A stretch of DNA of 64,000 nucleotides from Paraflavisolibacter caeni (GCF_025628885.1 NZ_JAOTIF010000014.1:1-64000), one strand, 5' to 3'; positions 19,087-29,600 are shown, counted from the stretch's first letter. Numbers and translations are program-made. The notes: generated by a model not told the origin, from the sequence alone.

Positions 19087-21075
19087 TTAATAACCAGGAT
19101 TTTGGTAGGCGGCCATATCGGATGCAGACATGGGTTTGCCATTTTTTGTTTGCGCAATCATTTGCAGGTAAGGAATTGGCCTCAGCTTATGGAATTGAGA
19201 GAATGATCCGCTGATGTCGGGGTTGAACTGTTTTGTTCTTTCATAGAAGGTTTCTGTCCGCACCAGGTCTTCCCAGCGGTAAAATTCACCACAAAGCTCC
19301 CTGGTTCTTTCATTGAGCATGAAATGAATGAACCTCGAAGATGTGCTGGTAGCGCTAGCCGGGTAGTTCTCGCTTGCTGCACTCGTAGTAAACAGGGTCA
19401 TTGTAGCCAAGTTATTAGTTTCAGTATTGTCTAACGTGCTGGGACCGCCTATAAATTGCCAGATCTGCGGGCTTCTTGCTTCGCCTGCTTTATAAGCAGC
19501 TCTTCTTCTCAACACATTCACATATTCCAATGCCTTGGTATAATCACCCTTTCTGCCATAAGCTTCCGCGATCATCAGATAGGTCTCAGCCAGACGAGCC
19601 AGCGTACCATTGCGGATACCGCGGGCTTCGTTATTGATAGAGGTAAGCCTGATAGGATCATTGAACTTGATCATCGCCAGGAACTTATTGGGTGAGAAAT
19701 CTGTTGATACTGCACCGCCGGCTGTAGTTTGCTTGTAGCGCGCATACACAGCATAATAACGCATTTTGGCAATGTTGGAAGTCAGCAATGGCTTGTCAAC
19801 AGGGTTCACAATAAAGATGGCTGCTGTATCGCCAGGCATTACCCTTGGCTTACCCACCAAACTTGGATTAGGTGCATCTGCTGCAGTAAACTTGGGAAAA
19901 GTTTCATTAGCTGTAACTGCAACATTGCGATAGAAGACAGTCTGGAAGGTTTTGAAGAAGCGGGAGTCATTGATCTTATCATAGATATCAATGGTATAAT
20001 CAGTAGGACGCATCCTGCGGAAAGGCCTTCCATTGAAGAAATCCCTTGCCATACCCGGCATACCGGCATCATATTGCGTACCATAGTAAAGGTGTGTCTG
20101 GTTGTTTCCTGCAGATGAAGCCAGGCTCAGGTTGGAAGTGAATTGAGCCGCATAGATGATTTCGTTGCTGGCATTGTTGGCATCGATCTTTGCTTTGCTG
20201 CTCAACGGCGCTGCACCAACCTCACCCAAGGGGGCTATTCTGCCGTCCGGATAAGCAGCATTGAATAAACTTCCATAGTCAGCTTCCAATGCATGGCCGC
20301 TCCTGGTGATCACTGAATCTGCAAACACAATCACGCTGTCCATATCGGTAGGCTTTTGTCCGCGTTGGTCTGTAACAGCACTGCCTCTTGTTAAATAAGC
20401 CTTGGCCAAGAAATGATAAGCCATAGCCCGTGTGGCCCTACCCCTGTTGGCAGCGTCATATTTCCAAGGTAAAACTGGGCCTGCGTTTTTCAAGTCGCCG
20501 ATGACCTGCTGATACACTTCTGCCACAGAAGCCCTTGGAAACTCATATTGCGGCTCGCTGGGCACTGATGTGATCAGGGGAACACCCCCGAATTGTTGCA
20601 CCATCTGGAAGTAATATAAACCTCTCAGGGCTTTGAGTTCGGCTATGCGCAGGTCTTTTTGCGCCTGTGTACCCAGTACTTTTGATGCCGGATTATTATA
20701 ACTGGCTATCATTTCAATACCCTGGTTGCACCGCCTGATACCGGCATAATTATTTGTCCAAAGGCCATTGACAAAGGCATCATTCGCATTCAGGTTGGCA
20801 TCGTAGTCGTTGTAGCGAACGTTATTGAACTGGTCGCCTTCCCTGAATTCATCCACGCCAAAGTTGTGCATGGCGTAAGACTGCTCCTCACTGAACTTCC
20901 ATTGCAAAGGCGTGTAGGCAGACTTTACCAGGTCTTCAAGACCGGCATCAGTTTTATAATAATCCTCGGTAAGTGTCGTTACCAGTTCTTCTTTGATGAA
21001 TTTCTTGCAAGAGGTTACGGTAAGCGCAAAAGCACCGATACCCATCCAAATTATATTTCGAAAGTTCTTTTTCAT
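19087..21075 (-). CDS. SusD/RagB-like glycan-binding lipoprotein (A)
   Basis: About 662 aa from ATG 21075 (MKKNFRNII). Lipobox VTSC is followed by KKFIKEEL. Visible family blocks: YKTDAGLEDLVKSAYTPL, LRGLYYFQMVQQFGGVPL, RLAETYLMIAEAYGRKGD (a TPR-like helix pair), RTRELCGEFYRWEDLVRTE, and C-terminal RPIPYLQ ending NPGY. It is encoded 39 bp after SusC A and is the paralogue of the SusD at 3657-5615, sharing nearly the whole RFIHFMLNE-TREL--EFYRWEDLVRTE region. A strong terminator follows before the operator of the B unit. Confidence 0.94.
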   Translation of the reverse strand: MKKNFRNIIWMGIGAFALTVTSCKKFIKEELVTTLTEDYYKTDAGLEDLVKSAYTPLQWKFSEEQSYAMHNFGVDEFREGDQFNNVRYNDYDANLNANDAFVNGLWTNNYAGIRRCNQGIEMIASYNNPASKVLGTQAQKDLRIAELKALRGLYYFQMVQQFGGVPLITSVPSEPQYEFPRASVAEVYQQVIGDLKNAGPVLPWKYDAANRGRATRAMAYHFLAKAYLTRGSAVTDQRGQKPTDMDSVIVFADSVITRSGHALEADYGSLFNAAYPDGRIAPLGEVGAAPLSSKAKIDANNASNEIIYAAQFTSNLSLASSAGNNQTHLYYGTQYDAGMPGMARDFFNGRPFRRMRPTDYTIDIYDKINDSRFFKTFQTVFYRNVAVTANETFPKFTAADAPNPSLVGKPRVMPGDTAAIFIVNPVDKPLLTSNIAKMRYYAVYARYKQTTAGGAVSTDFSPNKFLAMIKFNDPIRLTSINNEARGIRNGTLARLAETYLMIAEAYGRKGDYTKALEYVNVLRRRAAYKAGEARSPQIWQFIGGPSTLDNTETNNLATMTLFTTSAASENYPASATSTSSRFIHFMLNERTRELCGEFYRWEDLVRTETFYERTKQFNPDISGSFSQFHKLRPIPYLQMIAQTKNGKPMSASDMAAYQNPGY

Positions 21076-21114
21076 TCTTTTAGTTTTTTTCAAATACACG
21101 AATCAATGTTAACA

Positions 21115-24100
21115 TTACAGATCAAGCTTTGCGCCTATCACATAACTTCTGTAGCTATAAGATGTAGGCCCTGTGTTGTTGGTAGTAGAACCAGGGAACT
21201 CCTTGTAAGGCACTGTTTCCGGATCGTAAGTTGAATAACCATGGATCAGGATGGGATTCACTGCACTGATATAGAACGACAGGTTGTTGATGTTTGCCTT
21301 GCCAGTTAACTGTTGGGGCACACGGTAAGACAGTGTAATATTCTTCACTTTGGCATAAGTAGCCTTGGTATAAGTAATTGCTTCCCAACCGAAAGGAATA
21401 TCACTGGTTGATGTTGGCTGCTGGTATTCATTGCTTGGGTTGGATGGCGTCCAGTAATTCACCTCAAAGGTCTGGTAGCGGCCTACGAGGCTTGGACGGG
21501 GCACCCTATATAAACCACCTACGTGGAAATGAATCAGGAAGTTCAGGTCAAAGTTTTTATAGCTCAGTGTGTTGCCAATACTTGCCGTAAAGTCAGGATT
21601 GTGCGAGCCTAAAACAATTCTGTCTGCCGGACTCATTGCTGTATCACCATTGGCATCAAATATCTTAATTCTGCCTGGCAGGTAGTTGACATTGCCTTTA
21701 TTACCGGATTTTTTCCAATAGTAGTCGGCCAGTGCGCCACCTTTTGCAGTGTCACTGTATTGGAAGATGCCTTCTTGTTTATAACCCCAATATACCTGGA
21801 GGGGCTGGTCTATCAACCAAAGGTTGGCATAGTTACTGTTGCCGCTGCCATCAATGTCTACGATCTTCTCTTTGTTTTTAGTGAACACGAAATCTGTAGA
21901 CCAACGGAAGTCTCTTGAAACAATGTTTTGTGTATTCAGGGTAACTTCTATACCCTTGTTCTCTACTTTACCGAGGTTAAAGAATAAGTATCCCACACCG
22001 TTGGCAGTTGGAATTGACCTTTGCTGCAACTGGTCGGTAGTAGTTGATTTATACAGGTCAATCACACCGTTGATCCTGTTTTTAAGCAGGCCGAAATCAA
22101 TTCCTACGTTTGTAGTAGTTGTTTTCTCCCAGCCCAGGTCTGGTGTTTTAAAGGTTAAAGGAGCAGAACCAATGGCGGCCTGTCCATTGCCCCAGTTATA
22201 GTTGGTAAAGGCTAGAGGACCACCGGTCTGGTAAGGAGGAATAGAAGCATTACCTACTTTACCAATACCCATTCTCAACTTAGCAGAATTGAGTACGGAT
22301 TGGCTTCTGAAGAAGTTTTCGCGATCAATTTGCCAGGCCACAGAAGCAGATGGGAACCAGGCACCTTTGTTTCCTTCAGACAATACAGAGGAGTTGTCGT
22401 AACGGTTGCTGACTGTCAGCAGGTATTTATTTCTGAAACCATATTCCACACGGCCCATGTAAGACATATATCGGGCAGCGGCATAAGAACCTGAACCTGT
22501 AACTAATGCATCTGTATTCCTGTTTAAGGAGTACCATTTTTGAGATTCGAAGATCAGGTTATTGGCCGACATGATCAGTGTATCTGTGCGGTTCAGGTTT
22601 TGCAATTCCTGGAGCAGGGTAACATTGATCGTGTGGTTGGACTTGATCGTAGTATTGTATGTCAGGATGTTGTCGTAGACCCAAGAAGAAGCGTTAATAA
22701 TGGTACGTGATGCTTTGGCGGGGCTACCCAATTGGATGGATGACTGGGAGCCATCAAATTTGCCCTGTCTTGAATTACGGGTATCCAAACCAAACATGGT
22801 GCGGTATTTCAATCCTTTAAAGAGTGTCAGCTCTCCATAAACGTTTCCGAATATCCTGTTTGTCTTTGTTTCGTCAAACACGGTATTGTGATCATTGATG
22901 GCGCTCCTGATCTGGTCGTCTTTGTTGGGAATGAGCACCCAGTTGCCGGCAGAATCATAAGGTGTTACCATCGGGATCATACCAATAGCATTACCATAAG
23001 AACTGGTGCTGGTGTTGGTAGTTGCATTTGTATAGTTTACACTGATGCCAAAGGTGAGGTACCTGGCAGCCTTAAAGTCGTTTGAAGCACCAATGGAATA
23101 CCTGGTATAATCCTGACCATATTCAATCCCTTTCTGATTAAAGTATCCTGCACTGAAAGAAGATTTGATCCTGTCGGAACCACCTGTCACACTAATGCTA
23201 TGGTTTGTGGTGCTGCCATTCCTGATCCCTACATTATCCAACCAGTCATAGCTTTTGATCCTGGATGGATCGTAAATATCAATGCTATCTGTTCTCATGC
23301 CACCCATGAACTGGAGGTTTTGCAAAAGTGCCTTTTCTTCAGGAGTTGTTGCTCTTTTCTTTGCGCGGTAAATCTTATTTACCGGGTCATAAACCTCCCA
23401 GGTATAAGCATCTTTAATAGAATTCCACTGCTCTTCGCTGCCGAACCTATTTCTGAACAAGGCCATATCGGATAGAGCGTCAGGATAATAATATAATGAA
23501 TTGGTCGCGGACCTCTTTTTAATATCGCGTGTATACAATGAATCTGCAAAGAATGCCTGTCTTTGGGCATCTACCAGTTGGGATGCATCAAACACCTGTA
23601 TAGGCCTGATGATGCTTTCGATGGACTGGCTGCCCTGGTAGTTTACTGATATTTTACCAGCCTTGCCTTTTTTTGTAGTGATCTGAACAACGCCGTTGGC
23701 GCCACGAACACCATAAATGGCTGTTGCTGATGCGTCTTTCAGGATGTCCACAGATTCAATATCGGCAGGGTTCATATCATCAATGGTATAGCTGACAGGA
23801 AAGCCATCTACCACATACAATGGTTCATTGCTGGCGCTTAATGAACGGTTACCCCTCAGGCGGATAGAGCTTCCTGTACCAGGACGGAAACCACTTGGGG
23901 TAGCTTCCACACCTGCTATACGGCCTTGTAGCGATTGCGTGAGGTTGGTGGTTTGTACTGTGCGCAGCTTTTCGCCTGAAATAGAAGAAACAGCGCCTGT
24001 TACGTCACTTTTCTTACGTGTGCCATAACCTACAACAACTACATCCTGCAGATTATTATCTGCAGATTTGAGCGCAATGGCGATTGCAGATTTACCATTT

Positions 24101-24366
24101 ACAGAAGCTTCCTGGCTGGTGTAACCAATAGAGCTAAACACTAAAATGGATTGAGCAGAAGGCACTGTGATGGTAAACGTTCCATCAGCTTTGGTCGTTG
24201 TGCCGGCGTTAGAACCTTTTACCTGGATGGAAACGCCAGCCAACGGTTGTCCATCAGCGCCGGTGATTTTACCGCTCACAGGAAAACTTTGTGCAAAACC
24301 ATAAAGGGAAAAAAGGAGAAAGAAACAGGGCATACCTAGCCCCCGAAGCAGTCGAAGAATTATCAT
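21115..24366 (-). CDS. SusC/RagA-like TonB-dependent receptor (A)
   Basis: 1083 aa from ATG 24366. Signal peptide ends GFAQS. Regulatory-like domain VSGKITGADGQPLAGVSIQVKG, linker VVVVGYGTRKKSDVTGA, plug with LQGRIAGVEA, IRLRGNRSLSASNEPLYVVDGFP and VDILKDASATAIYGVRGANGV, barrel ending IGAKLDL. Paralogue of 5672-8887 (shared PI-VF segment after the plug, SITGGS-like and YDPS blocks). First SusC downstream of the HTCS and the PL22-like gene. Its promoter has CRGGAT boxes plus a 22-bp palindrome. It is the likeliest main importer of the locus, judged only by position and promoter. Confidence 0.95.
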   Translation of the reverse strand: MIILRLLRGLGMPCFFLLFSLYGFAQSFPVSGKITGADGQPLAGVSIQVKGSNAGTTTKADGTFTITVPSAQSILVFSSIGYTSQEASVNGKSAIAIALKSADNNLQDVVVVGYGTRKKSDVTGAVSSISGEKLRTVQTTNLTQSLQGRIAGVEATPSGFRPGTGSSIRLRGNRSLSASNEPLYVVDGFPVSYTIDDMNPADIESVDILKDASATAIYGVRGANGVVQITTKKGKAGKISVNYQGSQSIESIIRPIQVFDASQLVDAQRQAFFADSLYTRDIKKRSATNSLYYYPDALSDMALFRNRFGSEEQWNSIKDAYTWEVYDPVNKIYRAKKRATTPEEKALLQNLQFMGGMRTDSIDIYDPSRIKSYDWLDNVGIRNGSTTNHSISVTGGSDRIKSSFSAGYFNQKGIEYGQDYTRYSIGASNDFKAARYLTFGISVNYTNATTNTSTSSYGNAIGMIPMVTPYDSAGNWVLIPNKDDQIRSAINDHNTVFDETKTNRIFGNVYGELTLFKGLKYRTMFGLDTRNSRQGKFDGSQSSIQLGSPAKASRTIINASSWVYDNILTYNTTIKSNHTINVTLLQELQNLNRTDTLIMSANNLIFESQKWYSLNRNTDALVTGSGSYAAARYMSYMGRVEYGFRNKYLLTVSNRYDNSSVLSEGNKGAWFPSASVAWQIDRENFFRSQSVLNSAKLRMGIGKVGNASIPPYQTGGPLAFTNYNWGNGQAAIGSAPLTFKTPDLGWEKTTTTNVGIDFGLLKNRINGVIDLYKSTTTDQLQQRSIPTANGVGYLFFNLGKVENKGIEVTLNTQNIVSRDFRWSTDFVFTKNKEKIVDIDGSGNSNYANLWLIDQPLQVYWGYKQEGIFQYSDTAKGGALADYYWKKSGNKGNVNYLPGRIKIFDANGDTAMSPADRIVLGSHNPDFTASIGNTLSYKNFDLNFLIHFHVGGLYRVPRPSLVGRYQTFEVNYWTPSNPSNEYQQPTSTSDIPFGWEAITYTKATYAKVKNITLSYRVPQQLTGKANINNLSFYISAVNPILIHGYSTYDPETVPYKEFPGSTTNNTGPTSYSYRSYVIGAKLDL

Positions 24367-24392
24367 ACAGCAAACAGTTTGTTAATAAAAGA

Positions 24393-24437
24393 CTAAACTA
24401 TCTATTTAGTATACACGAACTATCCTGCACCGTCCTG
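24393..24437 (-). promoter_or_regulatory. activator-type promoter of SusC A
   Basis: Minus strand: CAGGAC (24437-24432) and CAGGAT (24427-24422), 10 bp apart, then a -7-like TAGTTTAG beginning at 24400, 22 bp beyond. The start codon is at 24366. Confidence 0.65.
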
Positions 24438-24451
24438 CATCGGTATATTTT

Positions 24452-24473
24452 TTTACGCAAACGTTTGCGTAAA
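24452..24473. promoter_or_regulatory. 22-bp perfect palindrome, LacI-type operator (A)
   Basis: TTTACGCAAACGTTTGCGTA plus two further A completes a perfect palindrome sharing the 16-bp core ACGCAAACGTTTGCGT with 18964-18987. The centre lies 25.5 bp beyond the distal CRGGAT box and 62.5 bp from the -7 start, the same as in the B promoter. Confidence 0.8.
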
Positions 24474-24576
24474 GTCAGAAACCTTGTGATATTCATCATC
24501 TTTTAATCACATAATTTCAATTGGTAGCAAATAAAGATGAATGACAACCGAAAGGCGAGAAATAATACCAGAATAT

Positions 24577-25977
24577 TTATTTGCTGTATTTTCTCTTAAG
24601 CCAGTTTTCCGGCACAGGAATGATGCAAATATTCATAGACCTACCGTCTTTGGACAGCATGGCTGATTGTATTTGAATTTTTGTACCATCGGGGCTGAAA
24701 GTCGGATGCGTATGATCTGCAGCCGTTTCCTTATGACCTGTAGTCAACATGATCATTTCTCTTGTGTGCCGGTCGATCAAGTATACACTGCGTGAAAAAT
24801 CATCACCAACGGCAAACCTGCCATCCGGAGAACCATGCACGTGCCATAGACCACTGCCACTGGGTGTTTGTCCTGCAATGGTCATTTCTCTTGTTCTCAG
24901 GTTTACAATAGCCAACCCTGTGGGTTTCTCGCGGGTTCCTGAAGGCCCCCAGGCAGCTTCCTGGCCTGGATTTGCACCATAAACAGATGTACCAAGAGCT
25001 ACCTGCTTGTCAGTGCCCGGAATCTTCCGGTGTCCCATAATCGCCATTGCCACTTCGTCGCGAGTGATCACTGCTTCATGCGTGACCCATTCATATTCTG
25101 ATTCAGGATACAAGGGGCGCAGGCCAGTGCCGTCGGACATTACCGTCCAGGTACGCTGAGGCGACTTGCCGCCTGTTTCCCAGCAAAAGACAATTTCTCC
25201 AGGCACCCAAGGATTGGTCTGAATGTGTCCCACTTGAAAAGGAACAGAGATAACATGTTTGACCTCCCCGGTTTTTATGTTCATAGCAGCGATGCCGGAT
25301 GGGCCTGCTCCCATGTTGCGCGGTCCAAAGTTGCCTTCGATTTTGGTACTTGCTGGCAGATGCCTGGCAGCCTCCTCCTTACTAATCCGAAAATATGCCC
25401 ATTCTTCCGCACCATCCAAGGCCATATCACCACCAGCACCCAGTTCAGGCGGTGTAGTACCGCAGACGCGCTGGTATTCTGAAGCTGGTTTCATTTTGCC
25501 CGCTTTGCTGTCGGCAAAAACTTTGGCGAGATCAACTTCTATGATCTGCACGGGTGCCACAGATCGATCCCTTGCAGCGACTGTATCCCCTCGTCTCCTT
25601 AAGGAAGTATCCGTAGAGCGCATGAAGTAGAGTTTCATGGAATTTCTTGCTATGTTGAGCATTCCACTGTAACCGCCTTCTGTTACCTGTACCATCTCTC
25701 CTGTTTGCTCGTTTACCGCCATTGCTTCTCCGGGTACCCTCCCTGTGCGGTAGATCAGCCACTGTCCATCTGATGTCCACTGATTATGGGTGGGATATAT
25801 CTTTGAATCACCTGCAGGTGTGCTGGTAAGGAAGGTGAGCATCGTACCTGTGACCGGGTCTTTGATGACTTTTTTCTCGGAAGGGAAACGTTTACCGATT
25901 TGTGCGTTTGCTGATGGTATTATTATAAGACTGAGTAGCAAATATCCAATGGCAAGTATCTTTTGTTTTTGGCCCAT
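24577..25977 (-). CDS. oligogalacturonate lyase-like seven-bladed propeller (PL22 family)
   Basis: About 466 aa from ATG 25977 (MGQKQKILA). The open frame extends to 26019 but that would lie at the predicted transcription start. Signal peptide ends ANAQI, so periplasmic. Propeller features: SDGQWLIYRTGR, VNEQTGEMVQVTEGG, GHIQTNPWVPGEIVFCWETGG (about 249-270), WVTHEAV (about 298), LWHVHGSPDGRFAVGDD (about 375-391) and HTHPTFSPDG (about 421). In characterised PL22 enzymes several His and a Gln bind the catalytic metal and open unsaturated digalacturonate; the His positions here fit that pattern. Known PL22 enzymes are often cytoplasmic, so the signal peptide is notable. It has its own CRGGAT promoter and lies just upstream of the A unit. 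Confidence 0.75.
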   Translation of the reverse strand: MGQKQKILAIGYLLLSLIIIPSANAQIGKRFPSEKKVIKDPVTGTMLTFLTSTPAGDSKIYPTHNQWTSDGQWLIYRTGRVPGEAMAVNEQTGEMVQVTEGGYSGMLNIARNSMKLYFMRSTDTSLRRRGDTVAARDRSVAPVQIIEVDLAKVFADSKAGKMKPASEYQRVCGTTPPELGAGGDMALDGAEEWAYFRISKEEAARHLPASTKIEGNFGPRNMGAGPSGIAAMNIKTGEVKHVISVPFQVGHIQTNPWVPGEIVFCWETGGKSPQRTWTVMSDGTGLRPLYPESEYEWVTHEAVITRDEVAMAIMGHRKIPGTDKQVALGTSVYGANPGQEAAWGPSGTREKPTGLAIVNLRTREMTIAGQTPSGSGLWHVHGSPDGRFAVGDDFSRSVYLIDRHTREMIMLTTGHKETAADHTHPTFSPDGTKIQIQSAMLSKDGRSMNICIIPVPENWLKRKYSK

Positions 25978-26022
25978 AACTTTTAATTGTATTGGCAAGC
26001 ATTCAATGTGCCTAAGCATTTG

Positions 26023-26067
26023 CCAAGTTATTTAAATATCACACCGGGACTATCCTGAACTATGCTG
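26023..26067 (-). promoter_or_regulatory. activator-type promoter of the PL22-like gene
   Basis: Minus strand: CAGCAT (26067-26062) and CAGGAT (26057-26052), then a -7-like TAACTTGG beginning at 26030. The spacing of 22 bp equals that of the SusC A and B promoters. It supports the start at 25977. Confidence 0.6.
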
Positions 26068-26087
26068 ATTTGAATCTACTATCCATC

Positions 26088-26390
26088 TCATCTTTTGCCC
26101 GCGCCCATCCCCGCATGTTTGTCTATAGCTTCTATAATCCTATTCATAAGGCATTTATTGGTAATCTCATGATCATCATACGTATAGACCTGTTTGTAGT
26201 CCATTATGACCTGCGTACAAAACTGTGGCCGTTTAGACGTTACCACGACTGTTCTATTATTAGAAATAATGTTGAATATTTCTTCTTCATCATTTAAAGA
26301 TTGATGCTTTACCTTATAACATTGGTTACGTCTTTTGTAATTAACGGTAATATAGAATTCACTATCCCGGCGAAGCTTTCTCTGTAACAT
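26088..26390 (-). CDS. 100-aa hypothetical protein
   Basis: Starts at ATG 26390 and encodes 100 aa with no signal peptide or membrane segment. It is basic and polar, with strand-like segments (SEFYITVNYKRRN, NRTVVVTSKR, TQVIMDYKQVYTY) and a C-terminal helix (CLMNRIIEAIDKH). I do not recognise a family. The reason to accept it is the 79-bp element at 26455-26533, which is also found before the GH42 gene and ends about 65 bp upstream of this start. It sits between the HTCS and the PL22-like gene. The long frame could be chance in AT-rich DNA, but the conserved promoter argues for expression. Confidence 0.5.
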   Translation of the reverse strand: MLQRKLRRDSEFYITVNYKRRNQCYKVKHQSLNDEEEIFNIISNNRTVVVTSKRPQFCTQVIMDYKQVYTYDDHEITNKCLMNRIIEAIDKHAGMGAGKR

Positions 26391-26454
26391 TTGATAAAAT
26401 GGTTAGATTATAAATGGGCAATACATTATATAATAATAGTGTAGAATATCAATA

Positions 26455-26533
26455 GGTTGAGGGACGAAGCTACTGTGAATTATCTGTCAGAGACTGGCAA
26501 ATCGTACCAAAAAAACAGCAGATTGATACATTT
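26455..26533 (-). promoter_or_regulatory. 79-bp shared promoter element, copy 1
   Basis: Same length as, and about 80% identical to, 39131-39209 (copy 2). On the minus strand the conserved order is AAATGTATCAATC, GTTTTTTTGGTACGAT, a variable middle, AATTCA, then AGTAGCTTCG and CCCTCAACC. TAGCTTCG (from 26472) could be the -7 element. It has no CRGGAT boxes, so a different regulator is expected. Confidence 0.6.
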
Positions 26534-26635
26534 TTTTATTGTACTATTTTTGCAACAGGTTGATTATAGGCATTTTATAATCAGCAATAGGCAATCCATA
26601 CTTAAATACGGGCTTATCAAAAGGAGTGTGTCTTT

Positions 26636-29600
26636 TTAGAAAAGGTCGCTTTTACCCTGCTGGCTGAACTTTTTTGGTGTCAGTCCAAATTGTTTCTGGA
26701 ACATCCGGCTGAAACTTGTGGAATCGGAATAACCTACTATAAAGGCAATTTCTGAAACTGAAGACTGACCTTCAAGCAGTAGTTCCGCAGCTTTGTTTAA
26801 CCGGATCGTAGTTACAAATTCGTGGACTGACTGGTTTGTCAGCGCTTTGATTTTACGATAGAGTTGCGTCCGGCTTAAAAATAACTGACTGGCCAACCAT
26901 TCCACACTAAGGTCTTTGTTTGACATATTCGATTCTATCATGCCGGTTGCTTTGCTTAAAAAAGCTTTATCGGCAGCATTGGTACCCACCAGACGGGTAT
27001 TAAATCCGGTAGACTGATTGAACAATTGCCGAAGCTTTTTGCGCGACTCAATGAGGTTTTTAATGCGAACCAATAGCAAGGCTGAGCTGAAAGGCTTGCC
27101 GATATAGGCATCAGCCCCGGTTTCGTAACCTTCCATCTGGGATTGGTCTGACTGCCGTGCTGTTAACAGGATTACTGGTATGTGACTGGTTTTTTCGTCA
27201 GTTTTCAACTTTTGGCAAAGTTCAAGCCCATTGAGTCCCGGCATCATGATGTCGCTGATGACAAGGTCGGGTATGGTTTCAATGGCTTTTTCGAAACCCT
27301 CGGATCCGTTTTGGGCTTCAATAACCAGATAATCAGCGATTAAGTTCATTTTAAGGTAGTTCCTCACATCAGCATTATCCTCCACCACCAGCACCACGGT
27401 TGGATCAGCATTGGTTTCCTGCTCCTGAACTAATGGAGTAAACTCCTCAGAACTATCGCTCATTTGAAAGCCGGACGTCCCTGCTTTTTGAAACAGTCCG
27501 GTGTTTTCATCTGCGAGATTACTTAGCATAACAGTAAAGCAGGTTTCGATGTTAGGTCCACTATTTACTGTAATGATACCCTTATGCAGCGTTACAAGTT
27601 CCTTGGTTAATGCCAAGCCAACTCCTGTGCCACCGCTATTGTTATGTTCCTTACTTGCTACCTGATAAAAGGGTTCAAAAATCTGACCGATCAAGTTGGC
27701 TGGAATACCTACTCCATTATCCCTTACCGATAATACAACCTGGCCCGGATTTTCTGAAGCAGCGGCCAAAGACACCGTAATGCGGCCACCCACACTAGTA
27801 AATTTAAATGCGTTGGAAAGTAGATTGTATAGTATTTTGTCTACGACATCCGCATCAAATCCAAATTCCAGCGCCTCGATATCTGTTTGAAATGTAAAAT
27901 TTATATCCTGTTGCTGTGCCTGGAACTCAAAGGCCGCCATGATATTACGAACAAATGCAACAATATCCTGCCTGGTTATATGAAGAGGCATGTTGCCTGA
28001 TTCCAGCTTCCTGAAATCAAGGAACTGGTTGATCAAGCCCAGCAGCCGGCGGGCGTTGCGGTGCATGATTGCATAATAATCCCTCACTTTTTCAGTGGAT
28101 AGTTTTCCGGCTAAAAGTGACTCCAGGGGATCAATGATCAATGTTAATGGTGTGCGGAATTCATGAGAGACATTGGTGAAAAACCGGGATTTAAGCTCGT
28201 CCAGTTCACGCACTTTTTCGGCTTTTAATCTTTCGGTGAGTATCTGCTGGTTATACTTTTGGCGGGCAAGAATCAGCCTGTATACCAGATAGCCGGCCAG
28301 TATTAATAAAAAGGTGTAGCACAAATAGGCCCACCATGTTCTCCACCAGGGTGGCAGCACGATTATTTCAAGCGTGGCTGGAGCAGGGTTCCAAACGCCG
28401 TCACTGTTGGATGCTTTCACTTTGAAGATGTATTTACCCGCTGGCAGGTTCGAATAGGAAGCTATTCGTCTTGATGCATCCGTTTGTATCCAATCTTTGT
28501 CCTGCCCCTCCAGCATGTAGGCGTATTGGTTTTTTTCCGGATTTGAATAGTGGAGTGCTGCAAATTCAATGGAAAAACTACGATCCTCATAGGTAAGCGT
28601 AATTTTCTTTGTCATGTTTATAGGTGCGGATAATACTACCCTCCCATTTATCATCTGCCCGACACCAACAGGTTTGTTCAGCACCTGAAACTCTGTTAAA
28701 ACTACGACCGGGAGAAAGGGGTTGTCAGCGATCTCACCGGGATGGAATGAAACAAAACCTTCCATATTACCAAAATATAGATCACCCGTGGTTTTATCGA
28801 TGCATCCAGAGCCTTCCATAAAATCGTAACCCTGGATACTTTCCTGAACAGCATAATTTCGAATGACGCCTGTTCTAACCGTAAGTTTTGACAAGCCTTT
28901 TTTGTGACTGATCCAGATATTGCCCTGTTGATCAGGCAATAGCTTCGCAATATATTGATCTGCAAGCCCATCCTGCTTTGTATATAATTTGACTTTGCCA
29001 GATCGGGGGTCTATGCGGCAAAGTCCATTTGCCGTACCAATCCAGATATTCCCCAGACGGTCTTCGGTGATGGAATAAACACGCTCATCGGGTAATTTGG
29101 GATTAACGCCATCACCATTATAACTGACTGTATCTGTCCAAGCATGGGTTTTTGGATCGCGCTTTATTTGGATAACACCTAAATATTCAGTTCCAATCCA
29201 TAAGTTATTTTTTGAATCAAAGAACAAGCAAACAGCACTTGGTTTGCCCAAATATTTGTTCAATACCTGTTTTTCAAATGTATTGTTCTTGCGGTTGTAT
29301 TTGAGCACATCATTGAAAGTGCCAAACCAAACTGAACGGTCCGCCGGATCTTCGGCTATGGATAAGAACCGGTAGTTATTTGAATTAATTCCGGTGTTTT
29401 CATGATAGTAATTGATCAATTTATTGCTCCTTACATCGTACCTGTCGAGCCCTGTCCGGTACCCAACCCATATATCACCATAGCTGTCTTTAAAAATTGA
29501 TCTAACACTTTCGCCTGCAGGCCCTGGCATAAAGCGCTTTTCAACTTTGGTTTTTGAGTTTATAAAAACTAATCCATTATCCTGGGTACCCAGCCAAATA

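Noticed and set aside
25978-26019. Upstream start for the PL22-like protein (14 extra residues)
   Set aside because: It would place the start codon at or before the predicted transcription start and ahead of a normal signal peptide.
26457-26639. 60-codon plus-strand frame near the HTCS end
   Set aside because: Lies across the 79-bp promoter element and overlaps the HTCS stop on the other strand; no protein features.
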